Below, one piece after another: positions 34,801 to 46,234 of a stretch of 64,000 nucleotides of DNA; position 1 is the first letter of the stretch; every line of letters begins with the position of its first letter. A program made the translations under genes and the position numbers. The DNA is taken from positions 1,979,141 through 2,043,140 of the forward strand of contig NC_029541.1 in assembly GCF_001577835.2 (NCBI RefSeq), given 5' to 3'. The stretch is from Coturnix japonica. Lineage: Eukaryota; Chordata; Aves; Galliformes; Phasianidae. The notes beneath the pieces were generated by a model. It was not told the DNA's origin. It did not search any database and was given only the letters and a program-made list of their open reading frames with translations.

Positions 34801-37800
34801 GGGAGTCATCGGCATCTATGGGAGAAGGTAATCAAACAACTCACGTACACAAAGAATCCCAGGATCCCTTCCTCCTTGAATATCCTGCCAATAGCACTGA
34901 ATACACCGCTGCCAAGAAAGGAGAAGAGCTATAAGCACGGGGAGGTTGTCTCTCAGTTGGCTTCCCTTTCTATTAGCATTTAAAACAAAAAGGCAGGAAA
35001 CTCACTGAGTAATTAGCAAAGTGCACTGCAGCCACCAAAGCACCCACTGGCATAAAACTGAACTGAAGGGGATTCCAGGGGCAGAGTCCAGCCTTCCCAT
35101 ATCCCTTCACCCCGCTGTCATCCACCCCCTAAACACAGCTCAGATTCCTTTTTCAGTCTCCCAAACCTCCTGGATCATCATAACACCTCCCAGCATGGCA
35201 GCACTGGGCAGGCCTGACTCAAGGACTTGTGTTTTCATGTGCTAAACTCTCCAGAACTGCAGCCATTCACCTGTATTTGACTTCCCGGCCAACAAACTGG
35301 ACCATGCAGCGCATCGAGATCACTAAGAAGAGAGAAAGAAATGAGTTTGGGCTGCAATGAACGCGAAGGAAAAGGTAAACCCAATCTTTTTGCCAGCCCT
35401 TTTCTTCATGCAGATCAACTCCTCTCAGTGGCCTTCATCAATGCAAGGCATGTTACAAACTGGTTCTCTCCTTCAGTATGTAGTTACGGGTCAGTCAATC
35501 AGCCATCCCAGTCCTTGAGATCTACATCTGTTCTGTGGTTTCATACACTTCTGTTTATATGATGAGGTTCTCTGGTTGTTCTGGGGGTTGTCCTCAGTCA
35601 GGGCAGGGTTTCTCAGTCTGGGGAGGACAGGCAGAGGGACAGGACTCACCGTGCAATGGATGTGACACAACCCTGGACACGCACTGCATCATCATCTCGT
35701 GAGATGTCTGGGGAGAAAATGGAACACCTGCATGAAAAGCTCCTCCTGTGCAGATTGGGTCCTTTCCCTCAGTGTAGCTCCGATCCCAGACCTGCTTTTA
35801 AAGCTGTTTTTCTTTGTGGTAAGCCTCTATTTCTATGAAGTATTTCACCTCTGCACACAGTGCCTACTAAATACCACCTGGAATTCCACTCACAAGCCAC
35901 AGTTTAAGCTGTCCCTGCTTTCAAGGCACATCCCCAGCTTGATCTCCCTCATCACTCACTGATGCTGAGGATCCATTTCTCACCTCTTTCACCACTTTCC
36001 TAAGGGAAGTCTTCACGTCATCCTTGTTAGACACGTGCTCCATGTCCTCCAGTGGAAAAGCCTGAGGAGGAAGAGAAGAAACGTGGTCAAAACTGATGGG
36101 AGATGCTGAGCATCACATTCCTATTGTCCTGGAGGACTATTTGGAGCCATGAGGAGACAACACACGCAGTCGTGGCTGGTTGCAAGCATGTGCAGCCTCT
36201 GTGGCTCTGCTGCAGTAGCACTGGATGCCTCATTAAGCTGATTAATGGAGAGAGAAGCTGACCTTTACCTTCTTCACGCTCCCCCTGGTGATGGTTGATA
36301 AAGTGCTTGAGATGAGGCGAGGAGTAAGGCCACGGAAGAGGCCTCTCTTCCCATCCACTTTCACAATGTGTCTGGCTGGGTAAGAAAACACCAGGCTGCT
36401 GTCAGTCTGGAAGCAGCTGACCCACAGTGAGAGCTCTGCCCTGACCAGAGCACAGCCTGCATAGGGTGGCCACAGGAAGACTCACCGTAGGTGAAGAAGC
36501 CAGGCAGGTACAGTACTTTCCTTCCCAGTACATTTCTTCCAACAGTTGGAGGTAGTGGTTCGTGCCCGACCTGCAGAACAAACCCTATGAGCAGATCCCC
36601 AGTGCAGTGATGGAAGTCCTGAAGCTGACAGGCAGTGTGGACTCAATCCCACCTGCCTGAGCTGCTGAATGGACCCTCCATCACCCTATGGATGCCCATG
36701 ATATGGACAGTCCCTATGACAGATGGGTGTCCCATGATATAGGCAGTCCCTTTCCTGTTACTCCTCTTGGGGTACAGGAGGCCCCCATCCCCCTCATTTT
36801 ATAGGGTTCCCTATTACAGAGGGGTTCTGAGGATGAAGAGGGATGAAGACCCACATTCAATCCTTTGTTATATAGGAATCCCCATTGTGTGGGTATCTTC
36901 ATCCATCCCATTTTATGGGGTCCCCTCACCTGTCACATAAACAAGCCTCCACTGCACACGTTGGTCTTTATCTTTGGTATATATGTTTATATATGAGTTC
37001 CCATTCCCTGTTATACAGCTGTCCCTGATGCAGCAATATCCCAATTCCCACAGTGCTCCCCATTCCATCCTCACAGCTACAGGTGGGATCCATACACACA
37101 GATAACGGTGACTGAGTGCCACCCCATCACACAGCACGACCCTCCTCACCCCATTACCCCCCTCAACACATTATAAGGAGGGAACCCCCATTGCCACATA
37201 TGGGGGATTCCCTTTACACAGGGTCCCCATAGCCCCCTATGGGGTTCCCCATCATTACACAGGCCGTCACCCCCATATTAACCCCCTCAACACATTATAA
37301 GGAGCTCCCATTGCCACATATGGGGGGTTCCCTTTACACAGGGTCCCCATAGCCCCCTATGGGGCTCCCCATCATTACACAGGCCATCACTCCCCCATTA
37401 CCCCCCTCAACACATTATAAGGAGCTCCCATTGCCACATATTGGGGGGTTCCCTTTACACAGGGTCCGCCATAGCTCCCTATGGGCGTTCCACCATCATT
37501 ACACAGCCTCACCCCCCATATTAACCCCCTCAACACATTATAAGGAGCTCCCATTGCCACATATGGGGGGTTCCCTTTGCACAGGGTCCCCATAGTTCCC
37601 TATGGGGTTCCCCATCATTACACAGGCCGTCACCCCCCATTACCCCCCTCAACACATTATAAGGAGGGAACCCCCATTGCCACATATGGGGGGTTCCCTT
37701 TGCACAGGGTCCCCATAGTTCCCTATGGGGTTCCCCATCATTACACAGGCCGTCACCCCATAGAGACGCCCCACGACCCCCCCTCACACCTCGGCCTACA

Positions 37801-38038
37801 CCTCAGGCCTCCCCCCTGCCCCCACACGGGGGTCTCATCCCCCCCACACCCCCTTTAGGCCCCGGACCTGGACGAGCAGCTTGACGTAGAGCAGGGGGTG
37901 GCTGACGGCGGCGAGCCCAGCGCCCAGAGCCACGAACAGCCCCTCGGTACCGTCGGTTCGGCCCGGTCCGACCCCAGGCCCAGACCCGCCGCCAGGGGGC
38001 GCCAGCGCCACCGAGGGCAGCGGAGCTTCGCCCGCCAT
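31849..38038 (-). CDS. MTCH1: Mitochondrial carrier homolog 1
   Basis: Outer-mitochondrial-membrane protein of the SLC25-like MTCH group, linked to apoptosis (presenilin-associated protein, PSAP) and, like MTCH2, to insertion of alpha-helical outer-membrane proteins. Coding exons, in order on the minus strand: 38038-37868, 36570-36486, 36375-36269, 36061-35984, 35707-35650, 35322-35271, 34908-34849, 33511-33418, 33236-33189, 32988-32921, 32347-32272, 31923-31849. They sum to 972 nt, 323 residues. Diagnostic segments are [50 protein letters not shown] and [36 protein letters not shown] points to MTCH1 rather than MTCH2. The last residues ([13 protein letters not shown]) differ from the human tail as I recall it (RRVSSGSCFALE). 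Intron 1 starts GTCCGG, a weak but GT-type donor. The promoter is shared head-to-head with SNRPE. Confidence 0.95.
37141..37760 (-). repeat. About 120-bp minisatellite in MTCH1 intron 1
   Basis: Five copies of a 119-124 bp unit. The marker TTATAAGGAG recurs at 37171, 37295, 37415, 37538 and 37657. Each unit also contains GCCACATATGGGGG and a palindromic CCCCATAG...CTATGGGG pair. Copies 2, 3 and 4 share GGAGCTCCC where copies 1 and 5 share GGAGGGAACCC, so there are two unit subtypes. The array fills about half of the 1.3-kb intron. Confidence 0.92.
37988..38004 (+). promoter_or_regulatory. CTCF-like motif inside MTCH1 exon 1
   Basis: GCCGCCAGGGGGCGCCA matches the CTCF core (CCANNAGGGGGCGC type). 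It lies in codons for the Pro/Gly-rich N-terminus, about 35-50 bp inside the MTCH1 reading frame and at the edge of the shared promoter. Confidence 0.5.
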
Positions 38039-38271
38039 GGCCCCGCCGCCGCCACCACTGCGCATGCGCCGCCTCTTTGCGTATTGGTGGGCGGGATCTT
38101 AATGCGAGACAGCACTGGTGGGATCTGCGAGCAGTAGAGACGCGGTCCTCCCGCTTTCCTAGAGCGGCAAGTCTTCCAGCGTCCCTTGCGCGTTCCCGCC
38201 TTGCTCAGCGGCTTCCGGTGTTCTCTGCGACTTCCGGCGGAGCTTGTGGTGGCGGCGGGCAGGGAGTAGCC
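38039..38271. promoter_or_regulatory. Shared bidirectional promoter of MTCH1 and SNRPE
   Basis: The two start codons are divergent with 233 bp between them, all GC- and CpG-rich with no TATA box. Motifs seen are NRF1 (GCGCATGCGC, 38060-38069), an inverted CCAAT box (ATTGG, 38083-38087) and two ETS sites (CTTCCGG at 38212-38218 and 38231-38237). NRF1 plus ETS is a common pair at housekeeping and nuclear-encoded mitochondrial genes, which suits MTCH1 and a core spliceosomal gene. One element set probably drives both. Confidence 0.8.
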
Positions 38272-40233
38272 ATGGCGTATCGAGGGCAGGGCCAGAAGGT
38301 GCAGAAGGTGATGGTGCAGCCCATCGTATCCTTGTCCGGAGGGGCAGGGGACGGGCCTGCGGGGCCTATGGAGCCTATGGGGCCTATGGGGCCTATGGGG
38401 CCTATGGGGCCTGTGGGGCCTATGGGGCCTATGGGGCCTGTGGGGTCTATGGGGCCTATGGGGTGTGTGGCCCTATGGGGGAATCTATGGGGCCTATGGG
38501 GTCTGTGGGGCCTTTGAGGCCTATGGGGCCTGCGGGGTCTCTGGGGCCGAGTGGGACCTTTGGGACCTATGGAGCCTGTGGGGCCTGTGGGGCCTGTGGG
38601 GCCTGTGGAGCCTATGGGGTCTATGGGGCCTGTGGGGCCTATGGGGTCTCTGGGGCCTGCAGGGCCTATGGAGCCTATGGGGTTTCTGGGGCCTGTGGGG
38701 TCTCTGGGGCCGAGTGGGACCTATGTAGCCTGTGGGGTCTATGGGGCCTATGGAGCCTATGGCGTCTCTGGGGCCGATGGCGAGTGGAGGGTAGGAGCGG
38801 CCCTGCAGGGCCTTGTGTCTCTCTGGAGTTGTTCCCGTCCTTAACGCTGCTCTACAGAACCTCATCTTCCGCTACCTGCAGAACGTGAGTACTGGGGCCG
38901 GGGCAGGGCTGGGTTCGCCTTTGGGTTTGTAACTTCTTGGCTGCTTTTGGAGCCCATCGGCTTCAAACGAAGAACTGGTGCTGTTTGGGAGCATAAGAGC
39001 TGGCTCAGAGATGAGCGTTCTCCCTTTGCATTAACACCTTTGTATGTTGATTGTGCCCCTGTGTGTGTAACACACACTCAATAACCCACACCTACAAGGT
39101 TCTGTGTTGGGAGTTGCTCTTTGGGGTGTTTCAGAGCTGCAGTGGCTGTTGGTTGCAAAGATTTCTCACCACATTACTAGCAAGGCTTTCTTAAATGCAC
39201 AGAAGCAAAGACCAGCATTGCTTGAAGCATTTCTTTTCCAGTTTATTCACCCTGATTGTTTTGCAGAGGTCCAGGATCCAGGTGTGGCTTTATGAGCAGG
39301 TGAACATGCGGATAGAAGGCTGCATCATTGTGAGTACCAACATGTCCATGTGTTACCATTGGCTTTCCCACGTTCATGAGTCTGTGTGCTACCAACTGAG
39401 TGTTTTTGCCACTGATTTTCAGGGCTTCGATGAATATATGAACCTGGTGCTGGATGATGCAGAGGAGATTCACTCCAAAACAAAATCAAGGAAGCAGCTG
39501 GGTATGTCAACGTGTTATAGCATGAAAGGTGGTTGGGTGAGCCTTGCTGGTAGCAACACTTAAAGGTGGAAAGCACATGCCAGGTGTTGGTTTGGGAGAG
39601 CATTGGGCAGGTGCTGGCTCAGTCTTTGTTCCTGATGTTTGTTAAAGGTGATGATTTTGCTGAATGTAAAGGAGAATCTCCCTGTGCCTGAGACCAGTTG
39701 TTATCTTTTAAATGCTGTCTTTGTACAACTGAGGTGTCTGGAGGAGTCTGGTCCAAACTCCTTTGGGCTGTTTCTAAACTTGGTAGCCCTGAGCAATTCT
39801 CGTACCTGCTGGGTCAACTCTTGGCCAAAGCAGGAGCCACCTGACTGGTGGTATTTACTATTTACCGCTGCTGGAGAAGATAAAGCTGTCTGTGATGAGG
39901 GGATGCGTTGATTCGGATTGAGTTTATAGCAGGGACAGTGTTCTGCTGGGGCTGAGATGGTGTCTGAGAGTTGGGAGTGGATTATGAGTATGGACCCTGC
40001 CCTGCTATGCTTTCCATATGGGGCTGCCAGCAGGGATAGGACTCATTGCAACCCTCCCCCTCTATAATAGGGGCATCTTCTTGCAAGCATCTCCTGTTGT
40101 GGGATAATATGTGAAAACATGAGGTATTCTTGGATTCTGGGATCTCTCTAATCCCCCATTTCCTTTCTGTGTTGCAGGTCGGATCATGTTAAAAGGAGAC
40201 AATATCACTCTTCTACAAAGTGTTTCTAACTAG
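38272..40233 (+). CDS. SNRPE: Small nuclear ribonucleoprotein E (Sm core protein SmE)
   Basis: SmE is one of seven Sm proteins forming the ring on U1, U2, U4 and U5 snRNAs (and on the minor U11, U12 and U4atac snRNAs). It assembles with SmF and SmG in the cytoplasm and acts in the nucleus. Exons are 38272-38325, 38858-38884, 39267-39329, 39423-39501 and 40178-40233. The total of 279 nt gives 92 residues, which as far as I can recall equals the human protein in length and in every residue. Start [18 protein letters not shown]; Sm1 motif around [20 protein letters not shown]; Sm2 motif [16 protein letters not shown]. Intron 1 has U12-type signals and is mostly minisatellite. It shares its promoter with MTCH1. 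By synteny with human 1q32, SOX13 should follow downstream. Confidence 0.97.
38326..38857 (+). other. SNRPE: U12-type (minor) intron 1 of SNRPE
   Basis: The 5' splice site reads ATC|GTATCCTT, matching the minor-spliceosome consensus (A/G)TATCCTT. Near the 3' end is TCCTTAAC (38838-38845), the U12 branch-site consensus, with the branch A 13 nt from the AG at 38856-38857. There is no long polypyrimidine tract. These three features together define a GT-AG U12 intron. Its 532 bp are largely tandem repeat. Confidence 0.88.
38351..38785 (+). repeat. GGGGCCTAT 9-bp minisatellite in SNRPE intron 1
   Basis: Over 40 units of a 9-bp repeat of the type GGGGCCTAT or GGGGCCTGT, with GGGGTCTAT and GGAGCCTAT variants. 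GGGGCC itself occurs more than 20 times. A longer block (GGGGTCTCTGGGGCCGAG) recurs 163 bp apart at 38534 and 38697, showing a higher-order duplication. The unit length is divisible by three, so repeat peptides ([16 protein letters not shown]) are open in several frames but are intronic. Confidence 0.95.
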
Positions 40234-40427
40234 AAATCGCTGTTCTTAGGGCAGTGATTGCAGTTCAGAATGGTTTGGAGTGAATGAAGAAGGTGCAGTG
40301 GGAGATCTACCCCTGCTGGTAGATAGAAAGTTACATGTAACTGGCATTGCATGCTGAGCTCAAAGTCCCCTCCTTTTGTAGGAGTGATTTTTTTTGTAGT
40401 CTGAAACAATAAGGGATGTATTTCCCA

Positions 40428-40433
40428 AATAAA
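40428..40433 (+). terminator. SNRPE: SNRPE polyadenylation signal
   Basis: AATAAA about 195 bp past the TAG, followed by T-rich then GT-rich sequence (CACGTTGTCTGT). This gives a short 3' UTR of about 215 nt, as in other vertebrate SNRPE genes. Confidence 0.75.
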
Positions 40434-40459
40434 CATTTTTCACGTTGTCTGTAAACGGA

Positions 40460-43400
40460 AATCTGCATGGTTTTATTCTCAGCTTTCTATGCTTGGAGAA
40501 GGCAGAGAAATGTACATCAAGTGATTTGCTGTTGGTCCGATAAGTTCCTGATAGCTCTGTGCTTTTTGGGTAGTTACAACATGAGACAGGACAGGCTCTG
40601 GTGTCACTGTCAGGCTTGAGCATGCATGGCTCTAATTAAGTTTGTTAGAGGTTCTACGTGCAATTACCACCCTTTGTTGTCAAAACAGCTGGTTCCTTGG
40701 GTGCTTTCTGGTGGATCAGTGGGTTGGTGATGGATTTGAGGCTGTGATACAGTGATCCGACATCACAAACTATATTAATAGCTGTACTTTGGTAAAATAT
40801 CATCATTAGATAGGGCAGCTGGTTGGGATTAAATCTATAATTTCTTCTTTGGGCAGCATCTCTGCATTAAATCCTAGTGCTGGGATGTCAGATGTGGCTG
40901 GATTTTATCACTATTATCCATGTAAGGATCTGTCCTATTTAAGTTTCCATAAGTGAGCTGAGTTTCTTAGTCCATCAGCCAGAGATCAGTTCCCTTTTGC
41001 TTGGATGAGCAATCCCCTGTTTTTCTGTTAATCATTTTTCCTTTTGTGTGGATATGGAAAACACCGTACAGGTATGGAGTTGGGGAGAGCTTATTTGCCA
41101 GGGGATCTGCTGCCTTGTGTTGCTTGGGTCTGGTTTAGGGCCACTGAGGTAGCATTGACTCAGAGTCTGTTCTTCCTTCTTGTGCCTGCTTTGTGAGATG
41201 TGGGCATTAGGAGAAACAGCTCTTTCTTATCAGTAGTGCTGCTGCCAACTCCAAATTGTGCACTTCGAGTCATTGTAATGCTTCCTAGAGCTCCTCTGCT
41301 CTCTGATGTTATCAGATTAGCACAAATGAACGTCAATATAGGAGTAGGCTGCTGATGGGAGGAAGGAAGTCCAAGCTAATCAGCTCTGAAGCATCTCATG
41401 ATAAGGCACCAAAATAGGCAGTAATTATGTGCGTGGGGGAGTTGCAAAAGAAAATGAGAAGCTCCCAAGCAGGAAGCCACACAAACTGCAGAGAGCCTGC
41501 AGGAGAGTCCGAGTGTGTGTGAATGGCCAGGAGGAAATGCAGCCCCATTGTTTGTTCAGGGCCTGGCAATGGAGCACTGCAGCCCAAGAACAGAGCTTCT
41601 AGGCATTACCAGCACACAGATGGGGCTCAAAAACAATTCTGCTTTTGCCTTCCCAAGAAGCACTTGTCTGTCCTCATAAAAACCACAGGGCTGACTCATC
41701 TAAATGCTTGCCGAATTGTTTTTTAACCCCGAATCCTTCCAACCTCCTGAGTGTTTCCAAGCTGGAGGCAGCCAGAAGGTAATGTTTCATCGGGCTGAGC
41801 TTGCAGTGCCAGATGGAGGGTGACCCAAGCTGGCTGCACAAGAATGCATTAGACAGAAGAGGGTGCTGCGGGCTCGGCCAGCTCCCTGCCCCTCCAGCTA
41901 AGTGTCATAAGCAGGAACACAGAGTTCCCCAGCATTCAAGCAGCTTTATTGGCTCCCAAACAACCTGGAAGAAAGCAAAGCGGGTTGTCTGGCGTGGAGC
42001 TGTTGCTCCATCGGGGCAGCAGCCAGGCAGGGTGCCCTCTCCTCTGGCTTATCCCTGCTGAGGTGTCCTGCTCCTGGAGGGAATGAGGAGCACGAGGCTC
42101 TGGTTTTGACTGTGCAAGAGGCAGTGAGGAGGAGCAAGGTAGAGTGAATGCTTACAATTGAGCTCTTGTGTTTAGAAAACTCCCGTTGCTTGGCTTTCTG
42201 CTGCGTTGAAGCCTGTTGTGTTTGCTTTTGCAAGTACTTTTCCATAACGTGCAAATTCCTTTCCCTCCAGTGCGAGAGTGAGCAGGAGTGGGGTGGGTCT
42301 GGGGGTGGGTAAAGGCTCCTTATGAAGGAGCTCCCTTGAGGTGACATAGGAATAGAGCTGGTTCTTTCTTAAACGAGTGATTGAGACCTGTGTCTGTGCT
42401 AATGATGGCAGAGATCTCCACCATACAGCATTTCATTTCGAAGCCATTGCATTGGTTGTGGCAGGCAGGTGATGGCCCTCTCAGGTCCAGGTGGAGCTGT
42501 GCAATGTTTGCTTTGATTTATTTTCCCTTTTCTTTAAGGTACCTTGAGTAAATGTTTGCCTGCTCTCTGCTGCTGGCTTCAGGGCTCTGGAAAAAGGACT
42601 GCATTTCTTCCCTGCTGCACTTGGGAATTGCTTGCCCTGGCCCAGCCCAGTCTTTCCATGGGACTGTGCTTGTGAAACAGCCCCGAGCAGGGAGGCAGAG
42701 TGGTCCTGGCTTTGTTGAAGGGGAGTTTCTCAGTGGTTCTCTGGTAGGATGCTATGGTTTGTGGGGTGATTTGTGCTGGAACCTGGACCTCTGAGTCAGC
42801 CAATGGTGTGATCTCAATGGAGTCACCAGTAGTGCTTCTGAGTGCTCTTGATAGTCACTGCTGCACTTCTCACATCTCTCAGGCTTTGTGGAGGTGCTGG
42901 GCTCAGTCCCTGGGCAGGACAGGCTTGGCTTGGCAGGAGGACCACAGGTGGGACTGGATTTGAATCTATGTGGGCTTTACAAGGTGGGGAATCACCTTCC
43001 CTCCACCCCACAATGTCCTTCTCCCAGAGCCTCACCGCACTGTGCTTGGCACACATAATCTGAGAGCATATTTCAAGTACTGGTATGTTTTAAGGATTGT
43101 GTGCCTAAAAATAATAGTATCAAACTGACAACAGTGGAAGGTCAAAGACTCAAATGGCTTAGAAGCTGCACCCTTAGGGCAGCATCTGAATATGGAAAAC
43201 TTATGTGGAGGACTGAGATGAGAGCTCAGGAAGAGCAGCCTGAAATGGTGCTGTATCATTTCCCTGCAGTCCCTGCTTGATGTTCTGGTTTCAGTCCTGC
43301 ATGGAGATGGAAATAGAGAACGGAGTTCTTCACTATGGGTAATAAAACATGGTCTCTCCTTAGTCTGAAGACAGGATTGGTATCCATCAAAAGCAGATCA

Positions 43401-46225
43401 GATGCCTGGGGAGAGGAGTTTGCTGTGCAGCCATTCCGCCCTTCTCCCCCTCAAGTCCTTGTCGATGGGTTCTCACTGTACACAATGCCAAGAACTGGCT
43501 GCAGCAGGTTTTGTTCGCAGCAGTACCCTCCGTTGGCAGCCCACACACAAGGTGCCCAGCATGGCTGCCCTCCCCCCCCCATCGTGCCTTTTCACATTCA
43601 TACCCACCAGGGGCATCATTACTATTGTTTGTAACATCTCTTGGAAAAATGAGTCATGGGCATTTTGCCTGCCCTCAGCAGGGACACTCTGCCACATTAG
43701 CAGCAGCAACGCCCGCCCCCTGCTCTGCTGCCTTGCATACCAGCGGGCCCCTGCGTGCAAGGAGCTGGACTTGTGTTGCTGAGCTTGCTTGATGCTGCTG
43801 CTTTTCTGCCAGCCTAACCTGGGCCCCAAGGATGGTTTTACTCCCTGCTTTGCATGCATGGAAGGAGTTCATTGCAAGGTGCTGCTTTGCCCTTTCCTAC
43901 AGGGTTATCTTCTCTCCTGTGCCTTGAACTAGAATATTTAAGCCCAGCTCACAAACGAGTGTTCATTACTCACCATAAGATGCTTTAATCCTATTCTAGA
44001 TGTTGCCTATTTCACCAGTAAAGCCCTATGGGATCAGGTTTGCCCAAGGGCTTGCTTCCTTTCAAAGGCCAAAGCCCCAACACTAAACTGAACTCACCTC
44101 CCTGTCCAACCCTGCTGCAAGCTGCTGCTTCTCAGTTTTCCCCCTTATCTGCAATCCTTCAGTCTCTTGTCATCAAAACAGGAGCAATATCTAATAGCCC
44201 CCTGGGGGTGGTGGCTGATGGAGCGATGCGATGGCCTCGGCTGAGCGGAGCAGCGCTGTGCACCAACCCGCTGCCTCTGCAGCTCTCCTGCTGCCTGCCA
44301 ATCTGCTTCCCAAATAAATCAGTGTTTTTGCGGGGGTGCTCTCCTGTGCTCTCAGCTGGATGAGGCTCAGAGCAGAGTTGAGATGGTTCAAGTGGCGGCT
44401 GTTGTGAGCTGAGCTTGTAGCACTGGTGCTTGGTTGGGCATCATGCGCAGCTTCCAGAGCTGGGCTGCCTTTTGTGCATTGGGATTTACAAAACATAGGG
44501 TCAATGGGAGCACCTGAGCTCCCTGCAGAGCATGGGAGGTGCTGGCTGCTCCCAGGGCCCCTGCTTTGCCCTGTGCAGGTGTCAGGGCACCGATGGGCAG
44601 CGCTGGTGGCAGATACCAGCATCCGCTCCTTCAAAGGCTTTGTTCTCACTCGGAGCAAAGCAGACCTTGTTGCACCCCTACCTCCTCCCCAAAGTACAGT
44701 GTTTTGGAGCCCATCCCTTTATCGTAAATCAACAACAGAGCTAATATTTCATATCGAGGAAGTGAGATAATATCAGAGCCCAAGGTGGGCTCCGAAATGG
44801 GTGCGTGAGACGTGAGCTGGTTTGGGGGGAGAGGGAAAGGGGGGCTGCGGTAGGAACTCTTTATCTGAGAGGAAATTGTATTATTCAAGGGGCTGAGAAC
44901 GCATGCGTGTGTGTCTGTATCTAAGTGAGCCTTACTGGGGGGGTGGGTGAGCCCCTGGTGCAGGATGAGGTCATTGCCCAGATCTATGTGGCAACAGGGC
45001 TGGGGATGGTCACTGCCAGCAGTACCCCCTCCCAGCTCTCAGCAGCCTTAGGCTGAGCTGTTTGTGCTGTCCTTAAGCTTTGCTGCTCCCCTGAGCTGTG
45101 ATTGTCCCTGTCTGAGGTGGTGGCAGGAGCTGAGGGTCAGCTGGCACCCAGGCAACACCAAGGTGCATGTGGGCAGTGGGGAAAGACGCCCGGTGGCAGC
45201 TGCTCTGAGCACAGATCTCACACATCCTTTCAGCCCTCTGGCACAAGGGCTGCCATCCAGAAGGTGGGGGGGGGATAGTAGGGAGGCCAGGCTTTGTAAA
45301 ACAGCTCTTCCAGCTCCTTTGGATTATCTGGGAGGGTGCACAGAGCCATGGGAAGGGGGGCTCTGCTCTGTGCCTGATGGCAGAGCACAGCAGGACTGTT
45401 CCAAGCTGACTGAGTTTCTGCAGGGCGATGTCCCTGGCCCCCTCCCCAGGCTCACCCTCAGCTCTGCGGGTGAGTCACTCCCATCCCCAGCTCCTGGAGC
45501 AGCCCCGAGCTCTAAGGGTGTCCTGGAGAATGTCTCTCCTGCTCTGCCCATCTCCCGCTGTGCTGGGGCAGTGGCAGGCCTGCAGGGCTCAGCCATGGAC
45601 TGGAGGCAGCTCCCTGCTCCATCCACTCCCCATTTTCCAATAGCACTCAGATTTCTTTTTACATAGGAAGGTGCTATGCAAACAGATCCTTAGCCTGGGG
45701 TGCTGCACAGACAGCAGAGCAGGGACCCAGGGACAAGTTGTCCTTTCCCCAGGTACCGAAGGGGATGCTGTGCTTTGCAGCAGTCAGACAGATGCTCTTG
45801 ATGCCATGTGCTTGGGGCAGTGATGGTGTTCAGGGGATGCTGTGGGCTTAAACACTGGGATGCTGCGTCTCCTGTGAGTGCATAGGGATCAACAGCAGCT
45901 CTTTCCAACAAGGCAGTGGGAATACAGCAGGGCCACAGCTGGGACACCCCTGGTTCCCTAACAGCCAGCACAGGAGCTTGGTGATGCAGAATGGGGCTCA
46001 GCTCCCCTTGTCTGCATTGGTTTTTGCTCCCTGCTTGGATGGGTGGTCCCGCTGCCCCCTGCCCTGTGTGGGCACACACGTGCTGCAACGCATCGTGCCT
46101 TTTTAGGAAGGGTGGCAAAGAGAGGGGTGGGAAGGGAACATGTCTGCCTCGTTATTTAGTGTCCCACACACGGAGCCTGCCTGGCCCTCGGGAAACCTCC
46201 ATCCACGGCACGGCTGAGATCTGCA
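40460..46225. other. Intergenic, downstream of SNRPE
   Basis: No coding exon, RNA gene or mobile element that I can support on either strand. Open frames lack splice context and domain features. Confidence 0.45.
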
Positions 46226-46234
46226 GCGAAAGCA

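Noticed and set aside
37141-37760. CRISPR-like repeat array
   Set aside because: The repeats are directly adjacent 120-bp units without unique spacers, in a vertebrate intron. This is a minisatellite.
38244-38888. Gly-Ala-Tyr repeat frame overlapping SNRPE exon 1
   Set aside because: It is the translation of the intronic 9-bp minisatellite. SNRPE splicing removes it, and the real SmE frame is certain.
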